A DNA stretch of 64,000 nucleotides from Gordonia alkaliphila (lineage in GTDB: Bacteria > Actinomycetota > Actinomycetes > Mycobacteriales > Mycobacteriaceae). The stretch lies in assembly GCF_023017165.1 (NCBI RefSeq), contig NZ_JALKBW010000001.1, positions 930,001 to 994,000 on the forward strand, written 5' to 3'. The notes under the pieces were generated by a model that ran no database searches, was not told the DNA's origin, and saw only the letters and a list, made by a program, of their open reading frames with translations. Below, one piece after another: positions 44,311-52,918 of this stretch; the stretch's first letter is position 1, and each line of letters starts with the position of its first letter. A program made the translations under genes and the position numbers.

Positions 44311-45120
44311 ATGCCGGAGACCCCCGTCGATCTACCCCTCGCCGCACGCAAAGACGAAGACCTGCCCGGCCACTGGCTGCTGGCCCGGATGGGCAAGCGC
44401 GTCCTCCGCCCGGGCGGCCTGGAACTGACCCAGCAGATGCTCGACGACGCGGCCCTCGCCGGCGCCGACGTGGTGGAGCTCGCCCCGGGCCTGGGCAAGA
44501 CCGCCACCGACATCCTCGCCGCCGGCCCGAAGAGCTACGTGGGCGTGGAAGCCGACCCGGCCGCCGTCGCTCTGACGCAGAAGGCCGTCGGTGACCGCGG
44601 CCGTCTCGTCGAGGCCGACGCCGCGAGCACCGGCCTGAGCGATGCCAGCAGCGACGTGGTGGTGGGCGAAGCCATGCTGACCATGCAGTCCGAGCGCGGC
44701 AAGGACGCCATCATCGGCGAAGCCTTCCGCGTCCTGCGCCCGGGCGGCCGCTACGCGATCCACGAACTCGCCCTCGAACCGGACAGCCTCGCCGACGAGC
44801 AGAAGACCGAGATCCGCCAGGCGCTCGCTCGCTCGATCAAGGTGAACGCCCGCCCGCTGACCGAGCAGGAATGGCGCGAGCGCCTCACCGCGTCCGGCTT
44901 CGAGATCGAACAGATCCGCTACGCGAAGATGGCCCTCCTCGAGCCGCGCCGCGTGATCGCCGACGAAGGCCCGCTTCGCACCCTGCGTATCGTCGGAAAC
45001 GTGGTTCGCAATAGTGACGCGCGTCGCCGTATCCTGGGCATGCGCAGTGTGTTCCGCAAGTACCGCAAGGAGCTCGCCGCCATTGAGATCATCGCCCGAA
45101 AGCCGGTAAGCAATGAGTGA
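44311..45120 (+). CDS. Class I SAM-dependent methyltransferase, first gene of an iron-box operon
   Basis: A 269-residue protein with motif I DVVELAPGLGKTATDILA, an acidic motif II YVGVEADPAAV, VEADAASTGLSDASSDVV and an RVLRPGGRYAIHEL post-motif. The C-terminal part (about 160-269) is a separate helical tail containing SVFRKYRKELAAIEI. Substrate unknown. AGGAG at 44299-44303 precedes the ATG. Its end overlaps the cupin gene by 8 bases, so methyltransferase, cupin and regulator are translated as a unit. Confidence 0.82.
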   Translation: MPETPVDLPLAARKDEDLPGHWLLARMGKRVLRPGGLELTQQMLDDAALAGADVVELAPGLGKTATDILAAGPKSYVGVEADPAAVALTQKAVGDRGRLVEADAASTGLSDASSDVVVGEAMLTMQSERGKDAIIGEAFRVLRPGGRYAIHELALEPDSLADEQKTEIRQALARSIKVNARPLTEQEWRERLTASGFEIEQIRYAKMALLEPRRVIADEGPLRTLRIVGNVVRNSDARRRILGMRSVFRKYRKELAAIEIIARKPVSNE

Positions 45121-45466
45121 GACCACGAGCCCCGAGTCCGGAGTCGCCACCTGGCAGTTCCTGACTGGTCTGGCCGACCCGAATATCGCGGACACCGGCA
45201 GTCGTCCCAAGATCACCGTGGTCCGCCGCGGCGAGACCGAGACGCTCATCCGCCTGGCCTTCCTCGAGGGCCAGGCGATGACCGAGCACACCGCGGCGCA
45301 CCCGATCGTGGTGCTCGGGCAGGCGGGCACCATCGATTTCACCGTCGACGGCGCCACCAGCGAACTGGTCCCCGGAACGGCGATCTGCGTCGAGAAGCGT
45401 GTGCCGCACGAGCTGCACGCGCGCACCGATGCGACGGCGACCCTGATCGTGGTGCACGGCCGATGA
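45113..45466 (+). CDS. Small cupin-domain protein
   Basis: A 117-residue single cupin: the first motif lies around RLAFLEGQAMTEHTAAHPIVVLGQAG, with His residues as likely metal ligands, and the second at VPGTAICVEKRVPHELHAR. Such proteins bind Fe, Mn or Zn and may act as dioxygenases or metal sensors. The 8-base overlap with the methyltransferase and the 4-base overlap with the regulator (ATGA) mark a tight three-gene operon. Confidence 0.8.
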   Translation: MSETTSPESGVATWQFLTGLADPNIADTGSRPKITVVRRGETETLIRLAFLEGQAMTEHTAAHPIVVLGQAGTIDFTVDGATSELVPGTAICVEKRVPHELHARTDATATLIVVHGR

Positions 45467-46113
45467 GTCCTCGCCAGCGCGACCGCGTCCGCTCCCTCGT
45501 CGCCGACTCCGAAGCCCCGATCGACGCGCAGACCGTCGCCGCCGAGCTGTCGGTGCACGTCACCACGGCCCGCTTCCACCTGAACAACCTGGTGGAGGAG
45601 GGCTCGGCGATCGCGATCAACCTGCCGCCGATCGGCGTCGGTCGGCCGCGCGTGGGCTACCGGCTGGTCGTCGCACCACCGGTCGACGACTTGATGCTCA
45701 TGCTGGTCGCTCGCCTCGGCGAGACTCCGGAGCAACGGGAGGAGTTGGCCGCGGAGGTGGGCCGCGCGTGGGCCACCAAGCACCTGCCGTCCGTCGACAT
45801 CGACGCCGAGCTGGTGCCCGACCCAGTGGTCCTCGCCGAGACGATCCTCACCCGACTCGGCTTCCGCATCACCGACGTGGTCAGCGCGTTCGGTCAGCAC
45901 GAGATCTCGCTGTGCGGCTGCCCACTGGAGAAGATCGAGCACGAGCTGCCCGAGGTGGCCCGCGGCGTGGTCCGCGGCCTGCTGGAGGCCGCCCTCACCG
46001 CCGGTTCGCCGGCGCTTGCCGCGCAGTACGCCGTGACGGTCCGACCGGCCCCCGGCGGCGAATGCGAACTGCGTCTGAGTCTGGCCCAGGTCGCCGACAG
46101 CACCGCCTGCTAA
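45463..46113 (+). CDS. Cys-containing winged-helix regulator (SufR/ArsR-like)
   Basis: A 216-residue protein. The N-terminal winged helix (RDRVRSLVADSEAPIDAQTVAAELSVHVTTARFHLNNLVEEGSAI) is of the type in SufR. The C-terminal sensor domain carries Cys151 and Cys153 (SLCGCPLEK), Cys201 and Cys216, a plausible Fe-S cluster or metal site. It is the last gene of the operon and may autoregulate it, giving feedback from iron or redox state. Cluster binding is an inference from the Cys pattern. Confidence 0.75.
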   Translation: MSPRQRDRVRSLVADSEAPIDAQTVAAELSVHVTTARFHLNNLVEEGSAIAINLPPIGVGRPRVGYRLVVAPPVDDLMLMLVARLGETPEQREELAAEVGRAWATKHLPSVDIDAELVPDPVVLAETILTRLGFRITDVVSAFGQHEISLCGCPLEKIEHELPEVARGVVRGLLEAALTAGSPALAAQYAVTVRPAPGGECELRLSLAQVADSTAC

Positions 46114-46189
46114 GCACTTACTCCGAACACTGCACACCCGGCGCCGCCCGCGCCGAATACCCGCTGACGCACACCCACTCTCGTGAGAG

Positions 46190-46208
46190 TTAGGATTGCC
46201 TCAGCTAA
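46190..46208 (+). promoter_or_regulatory. IdeR/DtxR iron box upstream of the Mtb12-like/ABC operon
   Basis: TTAGGATTGCCTCAGCTAA agrees with the DtxR/IdeR consensus TTAGGTTAGCCTAACCTAA at 15 of 19 positions. It lies 45 bases before the ATG at 46253 and overlaps a -10-like TAGGAT. Confidence 0.65.
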
Positions 46209-46252
46209 ATAGCTCGCACGACCCACCGCACCGCCGAACCCCAGGAGCACTC

Positions 46253-46726
46253 ATGAACCGTCATCCCCGCCTGCGCACTCGCGCCCTGCCCGTGGCGGCC
46301 CTCGCCGTCGCCGGCCTCGCCCTCGCCGCCCCGGCTGCGCAGGCCCTGCCCGCCGACTTCACCGTCACCGACGACAACCCGACCGTGCAGCAGCTGGACG
46401 AGATCGTCGAGTTCCTGGTGGCCACCGACGCCTCCGACGAGGCCAAGGCCCGCAACCTGGAAGGCGGCATGGACGCGGTCGTCGTGCCCAAGACCGTCTA
46501 CCAGCTCGGCCTGTTCCGCGCCCCGCGCGGCGACAGCGACATCACCGAGATCGTCGGCCGCCAGGGCGACACCATCTCGGCCACCCTGCAGGCCAGCTCG
46601 GCGGGCCGCCCGTCGATCAACATGACCATCTCGTTCATCAAGGCCGACGGCAACTGGCGCCTGGCGAACAACTCGCTGTGCGAGGGCGTCAAGACCGTGG
46701 GCCTCAACGTCTACTGCAACGCCTGA
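46253..46726 (+). CDS. Secreted Mtb12 (CFP-2)-like low-molecular-weight protein
   Basis: A 157-residue exported protein: signal peptide (ALPVAALAVAGLALAAPAAQA) and a mature domain PTVQQLDEIVEFLVATDAS, NLEGGMDAVVVP, then a strand-rich part INMTISFIKADGNWRLANNSLC. The ordering resembles the Mtb12 family, secreted antigens with a cystatin/NTF2-like fold and unknown ligand. Two Cys at the end (SLCEGV, VYCNA) may form a disulfide. AGGAG (46243-46247) precedes the ATG; the gene lies under an iron box and heads an ABC-transporter operon. Confidence 0.68.
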   Translation: MNRHPRLRTRALPVAALAVAGLALAAPAAQALPADFTVTDDNPTVQQLDEIVEFLVATDASDEAKARNLEGGMDAVVVPKTVYQLGLFRAPRGDSDITEIVGRQGDTISATLQASSAGRPSINMTISFIKADGNWRLANNSLCEGVKTVGLNVYCNA

Positions 46727-46732
46727 CCGGCC

Positions 46733-47413
46733 GTGGCCCGCATCGAGGTCCGTGACCTGCAGGTGAACCTCGGCGGGCGCACGGTGCTGCAGCACGTCGA
46801 CCTGTCGGTGGCCGACGGCGAACTGGTCTACCTGCTCGGCCGCAACGGCGCGGGCAAGTCGACACTGCTGCGCACGCTGTGCGGCATGGTGCCGCCGGCC
46901 GGCGGCTCCGTGGCTATCGACGGCCCGGTCGGCATGCACTTGGGCACCGACACCGTGCACCCCGGTCACACCGCACGACGGCACCTGCGCTGGTTCGCCG
47001 CCGCGTCCGGCGTGCGCGCCGATCGGGTCGACGAGGTACTGGCCCGCACCGGCGTGGACGCCTACGGCGACCGGCGGATCGGCAGCTACTCGCTCGGCAT
47101 GCGCCAGCGGCTCGGCATCGCGACCGCGCTGCTGCCGGACGCCGACGCCCTGGTGTTCGACGAACCGCTCAACGGGCTCGACGTGGAGGGCATCGCCTGG
47201 CTGCGGGAGCTCCTGACCGACCTCGCCCGCGACGGCCGCGCGGTGGTGGTGGCCTCGCACCTGCTCTCCGAGGTGGAGCGCACCGCCGACCGCATCGCCG
47301 TGGTGGACCGGCGGACCGCGACCCCCGCCGTACCGCTCGCCGAGTTCCTCGGCACGCACCCGGACCTCGAGTCGGCCTACCTGGCGGCCGTGTCCCCCGG
47401 GGTCGCCGCGTGA
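46733..47413 (+). CDS. ABC transporter ATP-binding protein
   Basis: A 226-residue ATPase: Walker A LGRNGAGKST, signature YSLGMRQRL, Walker B ALVFDEPLNGLD and switch His in VVASHLL. It is of the DRA/CcmA-like class found in exporters with a single membrane partner. GTG start 6 bases after the secreted-protein stop; its stop overlaps the permease start (GTGA). The substrate is unknown, and the iron box upstream suggests iron- or haem-linked export or envelope repair. Confidence 0.88.
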   Translation: MARIEVRDLQVNLGGRTVLQHVDLSVADGELVYLLGRNGAGKSTLLRTLCGMVPPAGGSVAIDGPVGMHLGTDTVHPGHTARRHLRWFAAASGVRADRVDEVLARTGVDAYGDRRIGSYSLGMRQRLGIATALLPDADALVFDEPLNGLDVEGIAWLRELLTDLARDGRAVVVASHLLSEVERTADRIAVVDRRTATPAVPLAEFLGTHPDLESAYLAAVSPGVAA

Positions 47414-48225
47414 TCGCCGCGGTGCGCCGCGGGGTCGCCGCCGAAGCAGTCCGCACCGGTGGTCTGCGCAGCGTTCTGCTCCTCGGCGCCGTGCCCGCCG
47501 GCGTGCTGCTGCCGCTGCTGATCACGGCGGTGATCGCCTACGTCGCCGAACGCATCGCCGGCCTGGACAGCAGCCGCATCTCGGTGAGCGCGGCTACCAC
47601 GTCGAACTCGGTCTACTGGATCATCACCTTCACCGTGGTGGTCGGCGCACTGGTCGCCGCCTACGCGCAGGCGACCAGCATGCGCGGGGCGGCCGGTGAC
47701 GTCGACCGCTACCTGTACCGCCGATCGTGGACCTCCCCGCTCGCTCGCTGGCTCTTCTACGGACTGGTCACCGCCGCGGCGTGCGCGGTGCTGGTCGCCG
47801 CGGTGATGGCGGTGCTGCCGGCGGTGTTCCCGCTGGTCTACAGCGACGTCGACCTCTTCTCCGCCACCGGCCTCCGCTTCCTGATCACCGTGCCGATCTA
47901 CGCCTTCTTCGCCTGCGGCCTCGGCGTGGGCCTGGCCGGATTGATCGGCCATCCGGCCGGTGCCCTCGCGGCACTGCTGGCGTGGGTCTTCGTGATGGAA
48001 GAGGCCGTGATCTTCGCGCCGAACGGCACCAGGATTCAGGCGTTCATGCCGTTCCTGAACGGCGTGTGGGGCACCGGCCAGGACCTGGTGATCAGTCCCC
48101 CGTGGGGCGTGAACGGGGCACTGGCGTGGTTCGCCGGAATCTGCGCCGCCGTGTTCGGGCTGGGCCTCGCCGCCGTCGCCGCACGACGACGCCCGGGCCG
48201 CGCCGCCGCCGAACAGCCCGCCTAG
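47410..48225 (+). CDS. ABC transporter permease
   Basis: A 271-residue membrane protein with six predicted helices (LLLGAVPAGVLLPLLITAVIAYV; YWIITFTVVVGALVAAYAQ; WLFYGLVTAAACAVLVAAVMA; FLITVPIYAFFACGLGVGLAGL; ALAALLAWVFVMEEAVIF; WFAGICAAVFGLGLAAVAA). It is the ABC-2 type partner of the ATPase upstream. It ends in a 4-base overlap with the convergent glycosylase gene. Confidence 0.82.
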   Translation: MIAAVRRGVAAEAVRTGGLRSVLLLGAVPAGVLLPLLITAVIAYVAERIAGLDSSRISVSAATTSNSVYWIITFTVVVGALVAAYAQATSMRGAAGDVDRYLYRRSWTSPLARWLFYGLVTAAACAVLVAAVMAVLPAVFPLVYSDVDLFSATGLRFLITVPIYAFFACGLGVGLAGLIGHPAGALAALLAWVFVMEEAVIFAPNGTRIQAFMPFLNGVWGTGQDLVISPPWGVNGALAWFAGICAAVFGLGLAAVAARRRPGRAAAEQPA

Positions 48226-49139
48226 AAGTTCCGATAGTCGCGGGGCGCGAGCCGCGGCCCTCGCCGCGGGGCGGTCCGCCCGTACAGTTCGCACATCCGG
48301 ATCACCCGGTAGCGGTGGCCGACGTACGGCTCGAGCAGTTCGGCCATCCCGGCGTCGTCCACCGGGCGCCCGATCAACGTCTGCCCCACCATCGACGGCA
48401 GGTGACAGTCGCCGAAGGGCACGGCGTCCGCATCGCCCACCGCACGACTGCGCGTCAACGCCGCCGTCCACTCGCCGATCCCCCGCAGCGCGGTCAGCAC
48501 ATCGGCCTTGGCCTCGACGTCGACCACCGACGCGTTCCGAATGGTCCGCATCCGCACCGGCTCCAGGCCGCTCCGATGCCAGTGCGCCTCGGTGATCTCC
48601 CGCCACACGTGCTGCGGCGGCGGCACCCGCAGCTCGACGGGACCGGGCGCGGGCTCGCCGTACTGCAGCAGCAGATACCGCCACGCGCGCAGTGCCTCGG
48701 AGACCACCACCTTCTGCTCCATGATCACCGGCACCAGGGCTTCCCACACGCGGTCGCTGCGGCCGATGCGCAGTCCGCGGGCGCGGGCCGCGAGCTGCGC
48801 CAGCACCGGGGTGTCGATCGGCAACGAGTCCGGATCATCCTGTGCCCCCAGCGAATCCGGAAACCGGTCGAGCAGCCACCCCGCACCCGGCCCCCAGGCC
48901 CGGGCCACGATCTCACCGGCCTCGGCGACGACGGTGATGGTGCCCGGACCGTCCGGCGTGCAACTGGCCCGCCACACCGAACCGTTCGGCGCCGTGCGGT
49001 AGGCGGGGTCCCGACCGCCGTGCCGGTGCACCGAGAGGATTGCGCCCACGTCGAGCCGAACCGATGTCGCCCAACGTCGCTCCACGTCGGCGAGTATAGG
49101 CACCCGCAGTGTCGGCGGCCGCGCGGGCAGCGGAGGCAT
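48222..49139 (-). CDS. DNA-3-methyladenine glycosylase 2-like (HhH-GPD) protein
   Basis: A 305-residue base-excision-repair protein. The HhH-GPD part begins near residue 115 (LAARARGLRIGRSDRVWEALVPVIMEQKVV) with the hairpin LTALRGIGEWTAALTRSRAVGDADAVPFGD; the catalytic Asp is in this stretch. The N-terminal ~110 residues are an AlkA-like beta domain. It removes alkylated bases such as 3-methyladenine. It is in the AlkA/MAG-II family rather than endonuclease III, as there is no C-terminal Fe-S Cys loop. Confidence 0.85.
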   Translation of the reverse strand: MPPLPARPPTLRVPILADVERRWATSVRLDVGAILSVHRHGGRDPAYRTAPNGSVWRASCTPDGPGTITVVAEAGEIVARAWGPGAGWLLDRFPDSLGAQDDPDSLPIDTPVLAQLAARARGLRIGRSDRVWEALVPVIMEQKVVVSEALRAWRYLLLQYGEPAPGPVELRVPPPQHVWREITEAHWHRSGLEPVRMRTIRNASVVDVEAKADVLTALRGIGEWTAALTRSRAVGDADAVPFGDCHLPSMVGQTLIGRPVDDAGMAELLEPYVGHRYRVIRMCELYGRTAPRRGPRLAPRDYRNF

Positions 49140-49270
49140 CGTGTGCCGCGGAACCGCCTCGATGCGCCGACTTCCACGCCGTTTGCGTCGTCACCGGGCG
49201 CGGGCCGATTCGATTGCGATAGCGTCAAACCGGAAAAGCGATTCTCTCTCCCCCGAGGACTGCCAAGGCA

Positions 49271-50110
49271 ATGACAGAAACCAACGCACCCATCGGTATC
49301 ATCGATTCCGGTGTCGGCGGACTGACGACGGCGGCGCAGCTGTCACTCCTGCTTCCGGGCGAGAACATCATCTATTGCGGAGACAACGCCAACGCTCCGT
49401 ACGGCAACCGCAGCGGCGAAGAGATCGTCGAACTGACCACCCGAATGCTCGACTTCTTGGAGGCCCGGGGCGTGAAGATGGTGGCCGTCGCCTGCAATAC
49501 GATTTCGGCGACCTTCGACAGTCCCGAACTGGGCGGATACGAGAAGAACTACGACTTTCCGGTCCTGTCGATCATTCGGGCGGCCGCCGCCGACGTCGCG
49601 CACCTGAAATACGAGAAGGTGGGCGTGATCGCCACCGCATTCACCGTGGCCTCCGGCTGCTACGACCGGCTGATCGATCGCCTCGACCCGGCCATCGAGG
49701 TCTACGGGGAGCCGAGCAAGAACCTCGCCGCACTCATCGAAAAGGGCGACCTGGCCGACCCTGCGATCGACCACGAGGTCGGCATGCACGTCGACACGTT
49801 GATGGGCGCACACCCCGGCGTTCGCGACATCGTGCTCGGCTGCACCCACTACCCCATCGTCATCGACGTCTTCCGCAAGAAGGCTCCGCACGTGGCGTTC
49901 ATCAATCCCGCGCGCGACCAGGCCCGCCAGGTGCGGCTGGAATTGAGCAAGAGCGGACTGCTGCATCATGGCAAGCACGACGCGGTCGGGTCGATGGACA
50001 TCTACACCAGCGGCACCCGATCGGTATTCGAGACCATCCTGTCCGAATCGGCAGATCTCGCGCGACTACTCGTTCGAGGTCGTCGATTTCCACCGAACGA
50101 CCGCCGATAG
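49271..50110 (+). CDS. MurI-like aspartate/glutamate racemase
   Basis: A 279-residue racemase with both catalytic Cys regions (VAVACNTISAT and VLGCTHYPIV) and the N-terminal IGIIDSGVGGL. This is the MurI signature: Asp/Glu racemases interconvert L- and D-glutamate by two-base catalysis. Nothing next to it is a cell-wall gene; instead it is followed 58 bases later by an Ntn amidohydrolase. It may be the housekeeping MurI or a second racemase of the superfamily; copy number in the genome would decide. Confidence 0.85.
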   Translation: MTETNAPIGIIDSGVGGLTTAAQLSLLLPGENIIYCGDNANAPYGNRSGEEIVELTTRMLDFLEARGVKMVAVACNTISATFDSPELGGYEKNYDFPVLSIIRAAAADVAHLKYEKVGVIATAFTVASGCYDRLIDRLDPAIEVYGEPSKNLAALIEKGDLADPAIDHEVGMHVDTLMGAHPGVRDIVLGCTHYPIVIDVFRKKAPHVAFINPARDQARQVRLELSKSGLLHHGKHDAVGSMDIYTSGTRSVFETILSESADLARLLVRGRRFPPNDRR

Positions 50111-50168
50111 CTCGCCCCACCCTCCCCGCCCCTTTCCCTTTTCCCTTTCCGAGGAGACGAATACAGCA

Positions 50169-51287
50169 ATGTGCACGCGCGTACTCTGGCCCGACGCCAA
50201 CGGATCGGTCATCGTCGGCCGAAACATGGATTTCCATCAGGACCTGCACACCAACCTCTGGAAGCTCCCGCGCGGTATCAAGCGCGATGACCGCGTCGAC
50301 GGCAAGCTCACCTGGACCGCGAAGTACGGCAGCGTGATCGCCGGCGTCTACGACATCCTCTCCACCGACGGCCTCAACGAGAAGGGCCTCGCCGGGCACA
50401 TCCTGTGGCTGGCCGAATCGGAGTACGGCACCGTCGACGAGTCGCGTCCCGCGCTCGCCATGTCGGTGTGGCTGCAGTACTACCTGGACAATTTCGCGAC
50501 CGTCGGCGAGGCCGTGGCCTGGTCGGAGAAGCATCAGCCGCAGGTGGTGCCGATGGCCGACCCGACCGGCAAGAGCAGCCCGGCGCTGCACCTGGCGCTC
50601 GACGATGCCAGCGGCGACTCGGCCGTCTTCGAGTACGTCGACGGCGAGCTGAAGATCTACCACAGCCGCGACTACCTGGTGATGACCAATTCGCCCACCT
50701 ACGACCAGCAGCTGGAACTGGTGAAGAAGTACGAGGGCCTGGGCGGCAGCGACCCGCTGCCCGGCACCTGCCTGGCCGCCGACCGGTTCGCCCGCGCGCT
50801 GTACTACATCAGCGATCAGCCGACGCCCACCTCGCAGGTGCAGGCGATGGCCGCGATGCGCAGCATCCTCGCCAACGCCGCGCAGCCCTTCCGCAACCCG
50901 GAGCCGGGCAAGCCGGATGCCTCGCAGACCCTCTGGCAGGTCGTCATCGACCTGACCAACCTCCGGTACGCCTTCGAATCGACCACCCAGCCGAACCTGG
51001 TGTGGGTGGATCTCAAGGACCTGGACTTCTCCGAGGGCTCCGGCGAGACCAAGCTCGACCTGCTCAGCGACCTCGCGCTCGAAGGCGGCATCGCCGGCGA
51101 GGTGCACAAGCAGTTCCGCAAGCACCACAGGTTCCACATCGTCTCGATCGAGCAGGCCAAACTGATCGGCGAGGTGGTCGCCAAGGCACTCGGGCAGGTC
51201 GACAAGGCCAAGAGCGCCGAAGCCGAGGTGCAGAAGGTGCAGGCGCTGGTGCAGAAGGAACTCACCCACTTCGTCGACGCCGAATAG
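50169..51287 (+). CDS. Linear amide C-N hydrolase (choloylglycine hydrolase/penicillin acylase family)
   Basis: A 372-residue Ntn hydrolase. Cys2 becomes the N-terminal nucleophile after Met removal (MCTRVLWPDANGSVIVGRNMDFHQDL). Family segments include DGLNEKGLAGHIL, SVWLQYYLDNFATV, SRDYLVMTNSPTYDQQL and a conserved Arg in GRNMDF. Members cleave bile-salt amides, penicillin V or N-acyl homoserine lactones. No signal peptide is seen. A C-terminal ~70-residue helical tail (VEVQKVQALVQKE-like) is longer than in typical members. A strong hairpin terminator follows. Confidence 0.88.
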   Translation: MCTRVLWPDANGSVIVGRNMDFHQDLHTNLWKLPRGIKRDDRVDGKLTWTAKYGSVIAGVYDILSTDGLNEKGLAGHILWLAESEYGTVDESRPALAMSVWLQYYLDNFATVGEAVAWSEKHQPQVVPMADPTGKSSPALHLALDDASGDSAVFEYVDGELKIYHSRDYLVMTNSPTYDQQLELVKKYEGLGGSDPLPGTCLAADRFARALYYISDQPTPTSQVQAMAAMRSILANAAQPFRNPEPGKPDASQTLWQVVIDLTNLRYAFESTTQPNLVWVDLKDLDFSEGSGETKLDLLSDLALEGGIAGEVHKQFRKHHRFHIVSIEQAKLIGEVVAKALGQVDKAKSAEAEVQKVQALVQKELTHFVDAE

Positions 51288-51338
51288 TCGGCGCGAACGA
51301 CGGCGCATCGTCCTGATCGGGGGGTCGATCACGGACTC

Positions 51339-51372
51339 CGCGGCGCCGCGGGAGCTCTCCCGCGGCGCCGCG
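51339..51372 (+). terminator. GC-rich perfect hairpin after the amidohydrolase
   Basis: 15-base arms (51339-51353 and 51358-51372, CGCGGCGCCGCGGGA) with a 4-base loop, 51 bases beyond the stop. No other feature is clear in the 253-base gap 51288-51540. Confidence 0.75.
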
Positions 51373-51540
51373 TCCGGCGCCGCATCCGGCAGGACTCGAA
51401 CGTGTGCCACCGGTACACCGATCGTTGCCATACCTAGTCCGAATCGCACGAACGGTGGTCCGCACGGGTAATGGTGGGAACAGCGAGGCGCGGGTCGATC
51501 GCTTCCCGTGCGCCCCCACCACCACGGAGGACACCCGTAC

Positions 51541-52839
51541 ATGGCAGACGATTCCCTCGGGCCGACGACTGTCGAGCCCGACGAACTGCTGACCCTCGTC
51601 GCTCACGTCAGCGAGGCCTTGAATCGGTCGTCGTACCCGGTCCCGTTGACCAACGCGGTGATTCACGACATCTGCCGCGCCTACCACGGCGCGATCGAAA
51701 CCGAAGTCTTCGCGACGTACATCATCGCGATCGACAAGAAGACCGGCCAGGTGACCGCGGCCAACACCGGCGCCATGTATCGATTCGATCAGATCGCCGA
51801 CACCGAGGCCCTCGTCGACCGACTGCGGGTCGGCGATGTTCCCATCCCCGAGGCGCTGGCCGGGCTCGCGGCCATCGCCGACTCCACCGCGCCGGTGAAC
51901 TTCTGGCTGCGACTCCTGGGCTACCTGATGATGGCGCTGGGTTTCGCGTTCTGCTTTCAAATGAGCTTCGCGGCCTCACTCGCCGCCGTCACCGTCTCGC
52001 TGCCGATCGCGGCCATCTCCATGTGGAGCAGCATCAAAGGAACCCTTGCGGCGCTGATGCCGGTGCTGCTGACCTTCCTCGCCGCGCTGGCCATCACTCT
52101 GTGGGCGGTACACGGCGGACTGGAGGACTCCGCACGGCTCGCCGTGATTCCCGTGGTGACGCTGATCCCCGGCGCCGCACTGGCGACGTCGCTCATCGAG
52201 TTGACCTCCGGCGACATGATCGCCGGAGCCACCCGGTTGATCTCAGCGCTGGTGGTGCTGGCGTCGATGGCGTTCGGGCTGGCATTGGCCATCGACATCG
52301 TGGGTATCAGTTCCAGCCAGTTGCAGGACCTGCCCACCGACAAGGCCCCGGCCTGGGTACTGTTGCTGGCCGCCCCGACCTTCGGAATCGGCAGCTTTCT
52401 GTACTTCTCCACCCCCAAACGCCTGTGGGGGTGGGCCATCGCCTTCATCATCGCCACGTTCTGGCTGAACCGCCTGCTCGAATTGTGGATGCTGCCCGCC
52501 TTCGCCGGCGGACTCGCACTCGGGGTCGCACTGTTGACCGCGTGGGCCATCAATGCGCACACCCGATCCCGGCCCAGTTCATTGGTGATGTTCATGCCGA
52601 CGTTCTGGCTGATGGTGCCCGGCTCTATGGGCTTCGTCGCCGTCAGCGGCGCCATCACCTCGGACCGGGCGCTCGGCGATCTCGGCACCAATGCCGCACT
52701 GTCGTTGCTCAGCATGGCGATCTGCATGATGATCGCCGCGGTGCTCGCCCCGTTGGTCACCCGACGGCCGCACGCACTCGACAGATCCGTCCTGCTCACC
52801 GCCGCACGGACGCACCTTCGACACCGGGACCGCGACTGA
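51541..52839 (+). CDS. Threonine/serine exporter family protein (ThrE-like), second copy
   Basis: A 432-residue protein. An N-terminal ~110-residue soluble ThrE domain (EPDELLTLVAHVSEALNRSSYPVPLTN, HGAIETEVFATYIIAIDKKTG) precedes about ten membrane helices ending near AICMMIAAVLAPLVTRR. It belongs to the same family as the gene at 13011 but is clearly diverged, and family members can also carry other solutes. ATG 51541 has GGAGG at 51526-51530. A bidirectional hairpin follows. Confidence 0.82.
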   Translation: MADDSLGPTTVEPDELLTLVAHVSEALNRSSYPVPLTNAVIHDICRAYHGAIETEVFATYIIAIDKKTGQVTAANTGAMYRFDQIADTEALVDRLRVGDVPIPEALAGLAAIADSTAPVNFWLRLLGYLMMALGFAFCFQMSFAASLAAVTVSLPIAAISMWSSIKGTLAALMPVLLTFLAALAITLWAVHGGLEDSARLAVIPVVTLIPGAALATSLIELTSGDMIAGATRLISALVVLASMAFGLALAIDIVGISSSQLQDLPTDKAPAWVLLLAAPTFGIGSFLYFSTPKRLWGWAIAFIIATFWLNRLLELWMLPAFAGGLALGVALLTAWAINAHTRSRPSSLVMFMPTFWLMVPGSMGFVAVSGAITSDRALGDLGTNAALSLLSMAICMMIAAVLAPLVTRRPHALDRSVLLTAARTHLRHRDRD

Positions 52840-52859
52840 GTCGTCCGCACCCCTGATCA

Positions 52860-52901
52860 GCGAACGGCCCGGCCTCCACAGGGAAGGACCGGGCCGTTCG
52901 C
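52860..52901. terminator. Bidirectional terminator between the ThrE-like gene and lpd
   Basis: 13-bp perfect stem (GCGAACGGCCCGG, 52860-52872, with 52889-52901) and a 16-base loop, in the gap of two convergent genes. Confidence 0.8.
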
Positions 52902-52918
52902 GGACTCGTGTGCGCGAT

